This document shows, piece by piece, positions 53,255-61,666 of a stretch of DNA of 64,000 nt (position 1 is its first letter; every line of letters begins with the position of its first letter). The notes below the pieces were generated by a model that did not search any database, was not told the origin of the DNA, and saw nothing but the letters and a program-made list of their open reading frames with translations. Location: assembly GCA_051880495.1 (NCBI GenBank), contig JBJEOB010000052.1:1-64000 (forward strand). Reading direction: 5' to 3'. The stretch comes from MGBC120314 sp051880495. GTDB taxonomy: Bacteria; Bacillota; Clostridia; Lachnospirales; Lachnospiraceae. A program made the translations under genes and the position numbers.

Positions 53255-54263
53255 TTATCTCGTCACCTCCGCCTCGAGAAATAACAATCTCAGCAGCATC
53301 CTCAAGTTTTCTGATAACATTAACTATCTTCTGCTGTGCCTCTTCAACATCCTTCATACGAACAGGACCCATGAAATCCATATCTTCCTTAATCATAACA
53401 GCAAGACGCTTTGAAAGGTTATTAAAGATAACATTCTGAACTTCCTCGTTAGAACCCTTAAGTGCCATTGCGAGGTCAGAATTATCAACGTCACGAAGTA
53501 CTCTCTGAATAGCTCTGTCATCCAGCGTAAGAATGTCTTCAAATACGAACATCTTCTTACGGATTTCATCTGCAAGCTCCGGATCTTCAATTTCCAGTGT
53601 TTCCATGATATGTTTTTCAGTACCACGGTCAACTGAGTTGAGGATTGCAACGATAGCATCAACACCACCGACAATTGTGTAATCCTGATTAACAAGCGAA
53701 GCAAGCTTTCTCTCCAACACCTTTTCTACCTGCTTAATTACATCAGGCGATGTTCTGTCCATCTGTGCAATACGTTTTGCAACATCAGCCTGTTTTTCAG
53801 GTGCCAGTGCCGAAACAACCATCGAAGACATCTGCGCCGGCAAATATGCAAGAATCAACGCAATCGTCTGAGGGTGTTCATCCTGAATAAAGTTAAGAAG
53901 CTGACTTGGGTCTGTCTTACGTATAAACTCAAACGGACGAACCTGCAGACTTGCAGTAAGCTTTCCGATAACCTGACGTGCCTTGTCCTCACCAAGTGCC
54001 TTTTCAAGAAGTTCCTTGGCATAATTAATACCACCTTCAGCAATATACTGCTGTGCAAGGCAGACTTCATAAAATTCATTTAAAACTTCTTCCTTTGTTA
54101 CAGGCGACACACTGCTTGTATTGGCAATTTCCAAAGTAAGCTGCTCTATCTCTTCTTCTTTTAAATGTTTAAATATACTTGCCGACTTTTCCGGTCCAAG
54201 TGCAATCAGAAGGATTGCAGCTTTTTCAGAACCTGTCAGCTCAGCACTATCTTTCTTTGCCAT
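53247..54263 (-). CDS. fliG: Flagellar motor switch protein FliG
   Basis: A 338-residue protein with the three armadillo-like domains: N-terminal TGSEKAAILLIALGPEKSAS, the EHPQ motif of the middle domain (DEHPQTIALILAYL), and the C-terminal torque domain with charged residues (LDDRAIQRVLRDVDNSDLAM). It joins FliF to the C-ring and contacts MotA. The RBS is weak; 3 bp after fliF. Confidence 0.95.
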   Translation of the reverse strand: MAKKDSAELTGSEKAAILLIALGPEKSASIFKHLKEEEIEQLTLEIANTSSVSPVTKEEVLNEFYEVCLAQQYIAEGGINYAKELLEKALGEDKARQVIGKLTASLQVRPFEFIRKTDPSQLLNFIQDEHPQTIALILAYLPAQMSSMVVSALAPEKQADVAKRIAQMDRTSPDVIKQVEKVLERKLASLVNQDYTIVGGVDAIVAILNSVDRGTEKHIMETLEIEDPELADEIRKKMFVFEDILTLDDRAIQRVLRDVDNSDLAMALKGSNEEVQNVIFNNLSKRLAVMIKEDMDFMGPVRMKDVEEAQQKIVNVIRKLEDAAEIVISRGGGDEIIV

Positions 54264-54266
54264 AGC

Positions 54267-55883
54267 TTAATCCCATCCATCGTCAAGCCAGTTTCTGAGA
54301 AGGAGCGCAACAGCTTCCGGATTCTCATCAACAAACTTCTCAATGGCCTTTCTAACTTCTGATTTCTCCTGTAAATCAATATCTTCAACACTCTGTCGTG
54401 CTTCTTTAGTAGTTGCAAGCATTTCCTCAACAGATAATTCAGGTTCTGTTTCCTCAACCGTAACCGGTTTAGAGCTTCTTAATACGACAAATGCAAGAAG
54501 ACCTAAAATTGCCAGAGCAAGAAGTATCTGCAAATAAAATGAAAATGGCCTTGTATTGGTTTCCTTATCGTAGAAGAAATGTTTTTCATAGGCTGCCACT
54601 GTAATATTGTCCCTTGGAACACCTGAACCGCTTGCAATTATGTCAATCCAAGTATCATCAAATTCAATTGCAATCGTCTGTCCGTTGCTCGCCTTAAATT
54701 CCTCCCACGACATATCGTCAAGGTATCCTAATGCCTTAGCCTCTTCCTCTCGATAAACAATATTCTTGGTAAACACTGCCGAAACGGTAGATGTATCCTT
54801 AATTATTTCTCCCGGGCTTGTCGTTTCGGTTGTTACAAGCTCCGACGGCAGATAGTCATATTGTTCAAGAGAATATGTTGAGTTGTTGGTTGTACCGTCC
54901 TGGATTTCATATGTTGTATCTTCATCATTACTTGCAGTTCCCGGCACACCGCCGACTGTAGAACCGCCTGTAGATTTTTCTATGTATGAATGTGAAAGGT
55001 AACCCTGCTCATTTCCTTCCGGAACACTGTATTCATGAAGAACCTTCTCAAAGTTGCTCCACTCAACATCATAATTAACAACGACCTTTACATCACTGTA
55101 TATACCTGCAGAAAGAACCTGATTCTTGATTGTATTACCAACAACATCATTGACCTGCTGCGTGTACTTAAGCTGTCTTGACAGAGTCGGATATGATGCA
55201 GAATTTGAATTGGCATCACCTGAATACAGATTTTCACCCGACATAGTCATAATGGTTATATCTTTAAGAGCGAGATTCTGCACTGAATTCTTGATAAAAT
55301 ATGCGAGGTTTTCAGCCACCATATCATCAATCTCCCTGTTAAGACTTAATGCAACAGAAACAGAAGACCCCTCTGTCTTGTTAAAAAGCGAATCAGCTGA
55401 ATTAGCAAGATAGAGATTAACTCTTGCTTCATCTACAAAGTCAAAACCTTCAAGTGCAGATGTCAAATCGCTTGTTTTAGCCGTCTGGTACATAACCAGT
55501 TTGTCACCTTCAGTCGTTGATAATCCGCTTGCATTGCTGAAATAATCTTCCCATGTATAATCTGTGGTCTTGATATTATTGGTCGCAAGAAGCATCTTTG
55601 CATTGACAAGGTCCTGCTTTTTTACGGAAATAACCATTGTCGACTCATTTAACTGATATGCATAACCATTATCCGTCAAAAGAGTTGTAATCTGACTCAT
55701 TTCATTGTAATTGGAACAGTTGGTCAAATGTTCATACTGTGGGCGCGACAAAACCGCTACCAGTATTCCTAATGTTATTAGTACTACTGCCAGCGAACTA
55801 AGTACAATCGCTTTTTGTCTTCTGTTATATCGATTCCAGAAATCCAGGAAACGCTGGAATATCTGTCGTAATCTGTCAGGCAT
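54267..55883 (-). CDS. fliF: Flagellar MS-ring protein FliF
   Basis: A 538-residue protein: membrane helices at about 24-43 and 445-465 flank a large extracytoplasmic region with the YscJ-like ring-building motifs (LLTDNGYAYQLNESTMVISV, LEGFDFVDEARVNLYLA). The cytoplasmic C-terminal tail (about 470-538, ending LLRNWLDDGWD) binds FliG. It is the base plate for rotor and export gate. Confidence 0.95.
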   Translation of the reverse strand: MPDRLRQIFQRFLDFWNRYNRRQKAIVLSSLAVVLITLGILVAVLSRPQYEHLTNCSNYNEMSQITTLLTDNGYAYQLNESTMVISVKKQDLVNAKMLLATNNIKTTDYTWEDYFSNASGLSTTEGDKLVMYQTAKTSDLTSALEGFDFVDEARVNLYLANSADSLFNKTEGSSVSVALSLNREIDDMVAENLAYFIKNSVQNLALKDITIMTMSGENLYSGDANSNSASYPTLSRQLKYTQQVNDVVGNTIKNQVLSAGIYSDVKVVVNYDVEWSNFEKVLHEYSVPEGNEQGYLSHSYIEKSTGGSTVGGVPGTASNDEDTTYEIQDGTTNNSTYSLEQYDYLPSELVTTETTSPGEIIKDTSTVSAVFTKNIVYREEEAKALGYLDDMSWEEFKASNGQTIAIEFDDTWIDIIASGSGVPRDNITVAAYEKHFFYDKETNTRPFSFYLQILLALAILGLLAFVVLRSSKPVTVEETEPELSVEEMLATTKEARQSVEDIDLQEKSEVRKAIEKFVDENPEAVALLLRNWLDDGWD

Positions 55884-55910
55884 GGTAACAATAATCTCCT
55901 AATTCTATAA

Positions 55911-56249
55911 CTAAATCTGCATATTCATAATCTCTTTGTATGCTTCAAGCACCTTATCCCTTATTGCAACCGTATACTGAAGGGCAATATTCGCCTTCTG
56001 CTGTATAACGCCAAGCTCATGAGTACTTGTGAGATTGCCCAGTGCAAAATCTATTTCTGCCTGCTGTGCATCCTGAACATAGTTATTAGTGCTTTCAATC
56101 AGTCCGATGGCTGATTTATATATTGAATCAAATGACTTATTAGTATCATTCTCTACTTTATCTGAATTCTCTCGCGGTGTCTTACCGGTAGTAAGCACTT
56201 CACGTATGTAATCAGACGTAACATTATATAATGACGTAATATCTTCCAT
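55911..56249 (-). CDS. fliE: Flagellar hook-basal body complex protein FliE
   Basis: A 112-residue protein with the C-terminal FliE pattern (DAQQAEIDFALGNLTSTHEL, ALQYTVAIRDKVLEAYKEIM, ending NMQI). It joins the MS ring to the proximal rod. RBS AAGGAG. Confidence 0.93.
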   Translation of the reverse strand: MEDITSLYNVTSDYIREVLTTGKTPRENSDKVENDTNKSFDSIYKSAIGLIESTNNYVQDAQQAEIDFALGNLTSTHELGVIQQKANIALQYTVAIRDKVLEAYKEIMNMQI

Positions 56250-56265
56250 AATTTACTCCTTATCC

Positions 56266-56715
56266 CTACTTACCTACTTCAAGGCCCTTGGAAAGCATGG
56301 TCTTGGTAGCGTTAAATGCAGTTATATTGGCCTCATAAGAACGTGTAGCATCAATCAGGTCAGTCATTTCTGTAACTACATTAACATTAGGATAAGTAAC
56401 ATAACCATTCTCATCTGCATCCGGATGTGAAGGATCATATGTCATCTTCATCGCTGTCTTATTGTCTTCAATAACCCTGCTGATTTTAACACCCTGTCCC
56501 GCTATACTCTTTGATGCAGCCGTAAGCACTGAATCAAATGAAGCAAGCTTATTGTTGTTCTTCTCAACGAAAACAACATTCTTTCTTCTGTATGGTGTTC
56601 CGTCTTCGGTTCTTGTTGTATCAACATTTGCAATATTCTCTGCGATGATATCTGAACGAAGCTGTTGTGCCGTCATACCTGACGCACTTATATTTAAACC
56701 TGTAAAAATACTCAT
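56266..56715 (-). CDS. flgC: Flagellar proximal rod protein FlgC
   Basis: A 149-residue rod protein with the N-terminal motif (GLNISASGMTAQQLRSDIIA, ENIANVDTTRTEDG) and C-terminal VVTEMTDLIDATRSYEANIT. The start ATG 56715 follows AAAGGATG; the upstream in-frame TTG is less likely. Confidence 0.94.
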   Translation of the reverse strand: MSIFTGLNISASGMTAQQLRSDIIAENIANVDTTRTEDGTPYRRKNVVFVEKNNNKLASFDSVLTAASKSIAGQGVKISRVIEDNKTAMKMTYDPSHPDADENGYVTYPNVNVVTEMTDLIDATRSYEANITAFNATKTMLSKGLEVGK

Positions 56716-56751
56716 ATACAATCATCCTTTCAAGGTAAATGCCCGCAAATA

Positions 56752-57147
56752 TTAGGTCAGTACTGACTTAATCCGCGAGAATTCATGCGTCATACTGTCA
56801 ATCAGACCGTTATATACAATCTGATTTGAAGCAAGTTCCGTCTGCTCTGACGAAATATCGACATTATTTCCGTCAAGACGATATGACAAATCTGCATTAT
56901 CAATATACGTCATCATCTTAACGCCATCCAAATCGACATTGTGAACCTTTTTAGTCAAAGTGTCCTTCTGAGTGCCGGCACTTTCAATCGCACGGTTTAA
57001 ATGTACTTCAAATTCCAGATCCTTGCGCTTATAGCCCGGAGTATCCACATTTGCGATATTGTTACTTAACAGTTCGTTGCGGTAAACACTCGCATCGGCT
57101 GCCTTTTTAAGAACATCAATATAATCAAATGCTCCTGAACCAAACAT
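56752..57147 (-). CDS. flgB: Flagellar proximal rod protein FlgB
   Basis: A 131-residue rod protein: LKKAADASVYRNELLSNNIA, NVDTPGYKRKDLEFE, and a C-terminal helical part that includes SNQIVYNGLIDSMTHEFSRI. First gene of the 34 kb fla/che operon, downstream of codY as in Bacillus. The start ATG 57147 has RBS AGGAG. Confidence 0.94.
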   Translation of the reverse strand: MFGSGAFDYIDVLKKAADASVYRNELLSNNIANVDTPGYKRKDLEFEVHLNRAIESAGTQKDTLTKKVHNVDLDGVKMMTYIDNADLSYRLDGNNVDISSEQTELASNQIVYNGLIDSMTHEFSRIKSVLT

Positions 57148-57208
57148 ATAAATCACTCCTTCTATATGCATCCATGCAACAATTTTCTACATAAAATCCC
57201 TTATATAC

Positions 57209-57236
57209 ATTATACGAATTATCACCAAAAACACAA
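57209..57236 (-). promoter_or_regulatory. Sigma-A-type promoter of the fla/che operon
   Basis: Minus strand TTGTGT (57231-57236), 16-bp spacer, TATAAT (57209-57214), about 62 bp before the flgB start. A sigma-28-type -10 (GCCGATAA) was not seen here. Confidence 0.65.
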
Positions 57237-57296
57237 GACATTTTTTATTGCATTTCTTTGTTGATTAAATAAGAGGGGCTGTCACACAGATATGTG

Positions 57297-57523
57297 GCGT
57301 TTTTTTACGCTATAGGATTCGGATGTCGAAAGCCAAATAATTAATATATATCCGTCAGATTACACAAAATTTATTAGATGAGTGACTTATGTGCTACGGA
57401 GATGAAACTCAACTGAGGTTCATCGCAGTGTTTAGCACATCGGAACGAAGAAATAAATTTTGTGCAATCTGACGAAGGAAAATTTATCATTTGGCTTTCG
57501 ACACCCTATCAAATAAAAACGCC
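57297..57523. repeat. Structured element E3 between codY and the fla/che promoter
   Basis: A nested inverted repeat: GGCGTTTTT (57297-57305) with AAAAACGCC (57515-57523); TGTCGAAAGCCAAAT (57324-57338) with its perfect complement 57489-57503; CGTCAGATT (57353-57361) with 57466-57474; ACAAAATTTATT (57364-57375) with 57452-57463; GTGCTA (57391-57396) with TAGCAC (57433-57438); and the tip hairpin GATGAA...TTCATC (57401-57424). On the minus strand the core 57447-57415 and 57410-57383 aligns without gaps to that of E2. No open frame. The outer stem overlaps the T-tract of the codY terminator. Confidence 0.8.
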
Positions 57524-57543
57524 GATACCCAGAAGGTATCGGC
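57511..57543 (-). terminator. Terminator of codY
   Basis: Minus strand GCCGATACC (57543-57535), 5-nt loop, GGTATCGGC (57529-57521), then GTTTTTATTT (57520-57511); 12 bp after the codY stop. Confidence 0.88.
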
Positions 57544-57555
57544 AAATTTAAAAAT

Positions 57556-58332
57556 TTATCTGTTTTCAGATTTTTTCTTAAGTTCATCAAAAACGACATC
57601 ATTAAGTACCTTTATGTACGTTCCCTTCATTCCTGATGACCTTGATTCTATTACACCTGCACTTTCAAACTTTCGGAGTGCATTAACAATTACAGATCTG
57701 GTAATTCCAACTTTGTCGGCAATCTTACTTGCAACAAGTATGCCTTCATTACCATCCAGTTCCGAAAAAATATGAGTTATAGCTTCCAATTCAGAAAATG
57801 AAAGTGTGCTTATCGCAGATCTTACTATGCTAAGCTTTCTGTCCTCTTCTGCATTTTCTTCATTAACCGAACGCATCATCTCAAGTCCTACTACCGTTGT
57901 ACCATACTCACACAGAATAATGTCGTCAATTTCATAGCCTTCATTAGCCTTGTACATAAACAATGTACCAAGGCGTTCTCCGGCGATATCAATCGGTGCT
58001 ATAATCGCCTGATACTTGCGTATGCCCTCATCTGTAAATCCTAATGTTGTCAGATTAACATTTTCCTTAGTTGACAAAACACCAAGAAGTCTCTCGTTAA
58101 GCATCTTGTCAATATATCCGCCAACCTTATCATCAATAAGTTCTTCAATCTCATCAATTCCCTCTGCACAGCTGACTCCAAGCACTTTGCCCTTCTTGCT
58201 GATAACAAGGATATTAGATCTTAAGATTTCACTTAAAACTTCACAGATATCATTAAACACAACTCTGTGAGAATGGTTATTGTGTAAAAGCTTATTAATT
58301 TTTCTGGTTTTATCTAATAACTGTACACTCAT
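57556..58332 (-). CDS. codY: Global transcriptional regulator CodY
   Basis: A 258-residue protein, the normal CodY length: an N-terminal GAF domain (MSVQLLDKTRKINKLLHN ...) that senses branched-chain amino acids, and a C-terminal winged helix (ILVASKIADKVGITRSVIVN, ALRKFESAGVIESRSSGMKG). CodY responds to GTP and isoleucine and represses starvation genes; in B. subtilis this includes the adjacent fla/che operon. The start ATG 58332 has RBS GGAG. A near-perfect CodY box lies upstream, suggesting autoregulation. Confidence 0.95.
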   Translation of the reverse strand: MSVQLLDKTRKINKLLHNNHSHRVVFNDICEVLSEILRSNILVISKKGKVLGVSCAEGIDEIEELIDDKVGGYIDKMLNERLLGVLSTKENVNLTTLGFTDEGIRKYQAIIAPIDIAGERLGTLFMYKANEGYEIDDIILCEYGTTVVGLEMMRSVNEENAEEDRKLSIVRSAISTLSFSELEAITHIFSELDGNEGILVASKIADKVGITRSVIVNALRKFESAGVIESRSSGMKGTYIKVLNDVVFDELKKKSENR

Positions 58333-58384
58333 ATCTGCTCCGTTCCGCGCAATAATTTGCACTTTTTTAACTAACATTATAAAT

Positions 58385-58412
58385 ATTATATCAAATCGCA
58401 GAATTTTTTCAA
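58385..58412 (-). promoter_or_regulatory. Sigma-A promoter of codY
   Basis: Minus strand TTGAAA (58407-58412), 16-bp spacer, TATAAT (58385-58390), about 50 bp before the codY start. Confidence 0.75.
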
Positions 58413-58442
58413 TAGTTTAGTTAAATTTTTATTAGTACGGTA

Positions 58443-58457
58443 AATTGTCAGAAAATT
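58443..58457 (-). promoter_or_regulatory. CodY box upstream of codY
   Basis: Minus strand AATTTTCTGACAATT matches the established CodY-box consensus AATTTTCWGAAAATT at 14 of 15 positions. It ends 30 bp upstream of the codY -35, in the gap after topA. Confidence 0.6.
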
Positions 58458-58477
58458 AACATTATTATTTTAACAAA

Positions 58478-60553
58478 TTATTTTTCTTTTGCTTTTTCCT
58501 CTACATAACCGCACTGTTCATTGTTACATGCAAGCTTATTGCCTTTTTCAACCATAAAACCGCCACATTTAGGGCATTTTTTCTCTGACGGCTTCTGCCA
58601 TGAAACAAATTCACATTCAGGATGATTTTCACATCCGTAAAATCTTCTTCCTTTTTTGGTCTTCTTGATGACAATTTCACCATTACAAAGAGGACACTTC
58701 ACTCCTGCCTTTTCAAGATACGGCTTGGTATTTCTGCATTCAGGAAATCCCGGACATGCAAGGAACTTACCATGAGGTCCGTACTTAATAACCATCTGTC
58801 TGCCGCACTGGTCACAGACAACATCTGAAGCCTCATCCTCAATATTTATTTCTTCCAGCTCCTTTTCAGCATTCTTTACCGCTTCATCAAGGTCCGGATA
58901 AAAATTAGATACTACCGTTTTCCAATTTACAACGCCCTCTTCCACTTTATCCAGGAGCGATTCCATATTAGCAGTGAAATTGACATCCACAATACTTGGG
59001 AAAGCCTTCTTCATTACGTTGTTTACCGTCTCGCCAAGTTCTGTCACATAAAGGTTCTTATTTTCACGAATTACATATCTTCTTGCAATAATAGTCGTAA
59101 TCGTCGGAGCATAAGTAGAAGGACGCCCGATACCAAGTTCCTCCATTGTCTTTACAAGTGCTGCCTCCGTGTAATGTGCAGGCGGCTGTGTAAAATGCTG
59201 TTTATCCAAAAACTCCACAAGTGAGAGTACACTGTTCTCATCAATGCTCTTTACGACACCATTATTTTCTTCTTTCTCGTCATCCTCTTCAACGTACACA
59301 GACATAAAGCCGTCAAATGATAACTTTGATGCTGATAATGTGAAGAAATACTTACCAGCCTTAACCTTAACTGAGGTTACCTCATATAAAGCATCAGACA
59401 TCTGGCTTGCCGTAAATCTCTTCCAGATAAGCTGGTATAATCTGAACTGGTCTCTTGATAACGAATCTTTAATCATCGCAGGCGACATTGATATTTCCGT
59501 TGGTCTTATTGCTTCATGAGCATCCTGTATTTTCTTGGTATTTTTCTTTTCCTGCTTATTTTCGGCAAGATACTTATCTCCATAATTATTCCTGATATAC
59601 TCAGAAGCTGTTCTTTCTGCTTCCTCAGCTACTCGCGTCGAATCAGTACGAAGGTATGTAATAATACCAACCGTTCCAACACCCTCTATATCAACACCCT
59701 CATAAAGCTGCTGGGCAAGACGCATCGTCTTCTGTGTTGAAAAATTCAAAGTCTTAGCCGCTTCCTGCTGTAATGTACTCGTTGTAAAAGGAAGTGGTGC
59801 TTTCTTGTTCCTTGTAGATTTCTTTACGGAATCAACGGTAAATTTCTTTCCCTTAAGTTCATTTAATATTTTATTCATTTCCTCTTCGGAATTTATGTCA
59901 ATCTTACCGTTTTCATCTCCGCTGAATTTTGCTACGAGATTCTTTTTCTCACCCTTCACTGACAATACAGCGTCTAACGTCCAGTATTCCTGCGGAATAA
60001 ATGCATTAATTTCTTCTTCTCTGTCGCATATGATTCGCAAAGCAACCGACTGTACACGGCCTGCGCTAAGTCCCCTCTTTATTTTCTCCCATAAGAGCGG
60101 GCTGATGCTGTAACCTACCATTCGGTCGAGCATTCTTCTCGATTGCTGGGCATCTACAAGATTCATGTCAATCTTACGCGGTTCCTTGATTGATGCCTTG
60201 ACTGCATTCTTGGTAATTTCATTAAACGTAATTCTGTGGATATCCTTATCCTCAAGCTTTAATGCATTTGCAAGATGCCATGAAATTGCTTCTCCTTCAC
60301 GGTCAGGGTCAGTTGCAAGATACACTTTATCTGCCTTTTTTACTTCTTTACGAAGTTTTGCAAGAATATCCCCCTTTCCACGAATAGTGATATATTTAGG
60401 TTCAAAGTCATTCTCAAAATCTATTCCCATGGAGCTCTTTGGAAAATCTCTGACATGTCCATTTGAAGCTGCCACTTCATAATTAGAACCCAAGAATTTT
60501 TTAATTGTCTTAACCTTAGCCGGCGATTCCACAATTACTAGATATTTTGCCAT
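58478..60553 (-). CDS. topA: DNA topoisomerase I
   Basis: A 691-residue type IA topoisomerase: Toprim domain (MAKYLVIVESPAKVKTIKKF, DPDREGEAI), QQSRRMLDRMVGYSISPLLW, SAGRVQSVALR, the active-site Tyr300 in GIITYLRTDS, and three C-terminal zinc ribbons (CDQCGRQM, CPLCNGEI, CPKCGGFM). It relaxes negative supercoils. It follows dprA, the order known from Bacillus. Confidence 0.95.
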   Translation of the reverse strand: MAKYLVIVESPAKVKTIKKFLGSNYEVAASNGHVRDFPKSSMGIDFENDFEPKYITIRGKGDILAKLRKEVKKADKVYLATDPDREGEAISWHLANALKLEDKDIHRITFNEITKNAVKASIKEPRKIDMNLVDAQQSRRMLDRMVGYSISPLLWEKIKRGLSAGRVQSVALRIICDREEEINAFIPQEYWTLDAVLSVKGEKKNLVAKFSGDENGKIDINSEEEMNKILNELKGKKFTVDSVKKSTRNKKAPLPFTTSTLQQEAAKTLNFSTQKTMRLAQQLYEGVDIEGVGTVGIITYLRTDSTRVAEEAERTASEYIRNNYGDKYLAENKQEKKNTKKIQDAHEAIRPTEISMSPAMIKDSLSRDQFRLYQLIWKRFTASQMSDALYEVTSVKVKAGKYFFTLSASKLSFDGFMSVYVEEDDEKEENNGVVKSIDENSVLSLVEFLDKQHFTQPPAHYTEAALVKTMEELGIGRPSTYAPTITTIIARRYVIRENKNLYVTELGETVNNVMKKAFPSIVDVNFTANMESLLDKVEEGVVNWKTVVSNFYPDLDEAVKNAEKELEEINIEDEASDVVCDQCGRQMVIKYGPHGKFLACPGFPECRNTKPYLEKAGVKCPLCNGEIVIKKTKKGRRFYGCENHPECEFVSWQKPSEKKCPKCGGFMVEKGNKLACNNEQCGYVEEKAKEK

Positions 60554-60575
60554 TTTTTTCTTCCCTTCAAATCCC

Positions 60576-61664
60576 TTATGATGTTCTTACATAATAACCA
60601 CGGGATACTTCTTTAACAATCCCTTTTACTTCAAGGCCCAGAAGAATTCCCGCTGCTTTGGACATTTCCATACCGGTTTCTTCTAATATATTATTCAGGC
60701 TCTTTGGAGTTAAATCTAAATTACTATATAACATTTCTTCCTCGCTTGCAAGTAAATTTATATTTTTTTTATTTTGTTCCGGTTCAAAAAATGCTCCCAT
60801 CCCAAGCAAATCAATTACATCACGGGTACCGGTAAATACTTCTGCGCCCAGTTTTATCAGATGATTACAGCCCTCGCTCAACGAATCATTAATTCTTCCC
60901 GGCACCGCCATTACAGTCTTATTCTGCTCCAGAGCCATATCAACCGTTATTAATGAACCACTCTTTTTTCTGGCCTCAACGACTAATATGATATCACTCA
61001 GTCCACTGATTATTCTGTTTCTCATCGGAAAATGATTGGACAACGGTTTGGTTCCCGGAAGGAACTCAGAGATGATTCCTCCTGTTCTGCTCATTTTATC
61101 ATAAATTTCTATATTATCCGGCGGATAACAGATATCCACACCGCAGGCAAGCACTCCCATTGTATATCCGTTGGCGTCTATTGCTCCCCTATGTGCAACA
61201 CCGTCAATACCGCGTGCCATGCCACTTATGACATTAACTCCGTTTTGTGCCAGTTCATAGCCTGTCTGATAAGCTGTTGCCCTGCCATAATCACTGCAGC
61301 CTCGCGACCCGACAATTGCAACACACGGCTTATTTTCATCCGGAAGATTACCTTTTAAATACAGACAAAACGGCATATTATAAATGTTTTTAAGTCTTGA
61401 CGGATATTCATCAGCAGTTATTGGTATTATTTTTATATTATTCTTTTTCATATTCAGATATTCTATGTAAATTTCGGAATTTCTTCTTGTCTCATTTATA
61501 TTTTCAATATCTTTCTGTGTCAAAATATTAGACATTTTTAACATATTATCTGATGCATCATATATATTTTTTGCATTTCCAAAAATCTGCAACAGCTGCA
61601 GAATGCGCGTATTCCCAATCCCAGGAATACTTCCGAGCCAGAACCAGTAAAATTCTTCATTCAT
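60576..61664 (-). CDS. dprA: DNA-processing protein DprA (Smf)
   Basis: About 362 residues: an N-terminal SAM/HhH-like part (FWLGSIPGIGNTRILQLLQI), the Rossmann-like DprA core (VAIVGSRGCSDYGRATAYQT, VISGMARGIDGVAHRGAID, EFLPGTKP, SGLSDIILVVEARKKSGSLI) and a C-terminal winged helix. It loads RecA on incoming single-stranded DNA in natural transformation and is also common in non-competent species. Start ATG 61664, with RBS AAAGGTG. Confidence 0.93.
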   Translation of the reverse strand: MNEEFYWFWLGSIPGIGNTRILQLLQIFGNAKNIYDASDNMLKMSNILTQKDIENINETRRNSEIYIEYLNMKKNNIKIIPITADEYPSRLKNIYNMPFCLYLKGNLPDENKPCVAIVGSRGCSDYGRATAYQTGYELAQNGVNVISGMARGIDGVAHRGAIDANGYTMGVLACGVDICYPPDNIEIYDKMSRTGGIISEFLPGTKPLSNHFPMRNRIISGLSDIILVVEARKKSGSLITVDMALEQNKTVMAVPGRINDSLSEGCNHLIKLGAEVFTGTRDVIDLLGMGAFFEPEQNKKNINLLASEEEMLYSNLDLTPKSLNNILEETGMEMSKAAGILLGLEVKGIVKEVSRGYYVRTS

Positions 61665-61666
61665 AT

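Noticed and set aside
57181..57195. Possible CodY box near the fla/che promoter (half site AGAAAATT on the minus strand)
   Set aside because: Only about 10 of 15 positions fit the consensus, which is expected by chance in AT-rich DNA.
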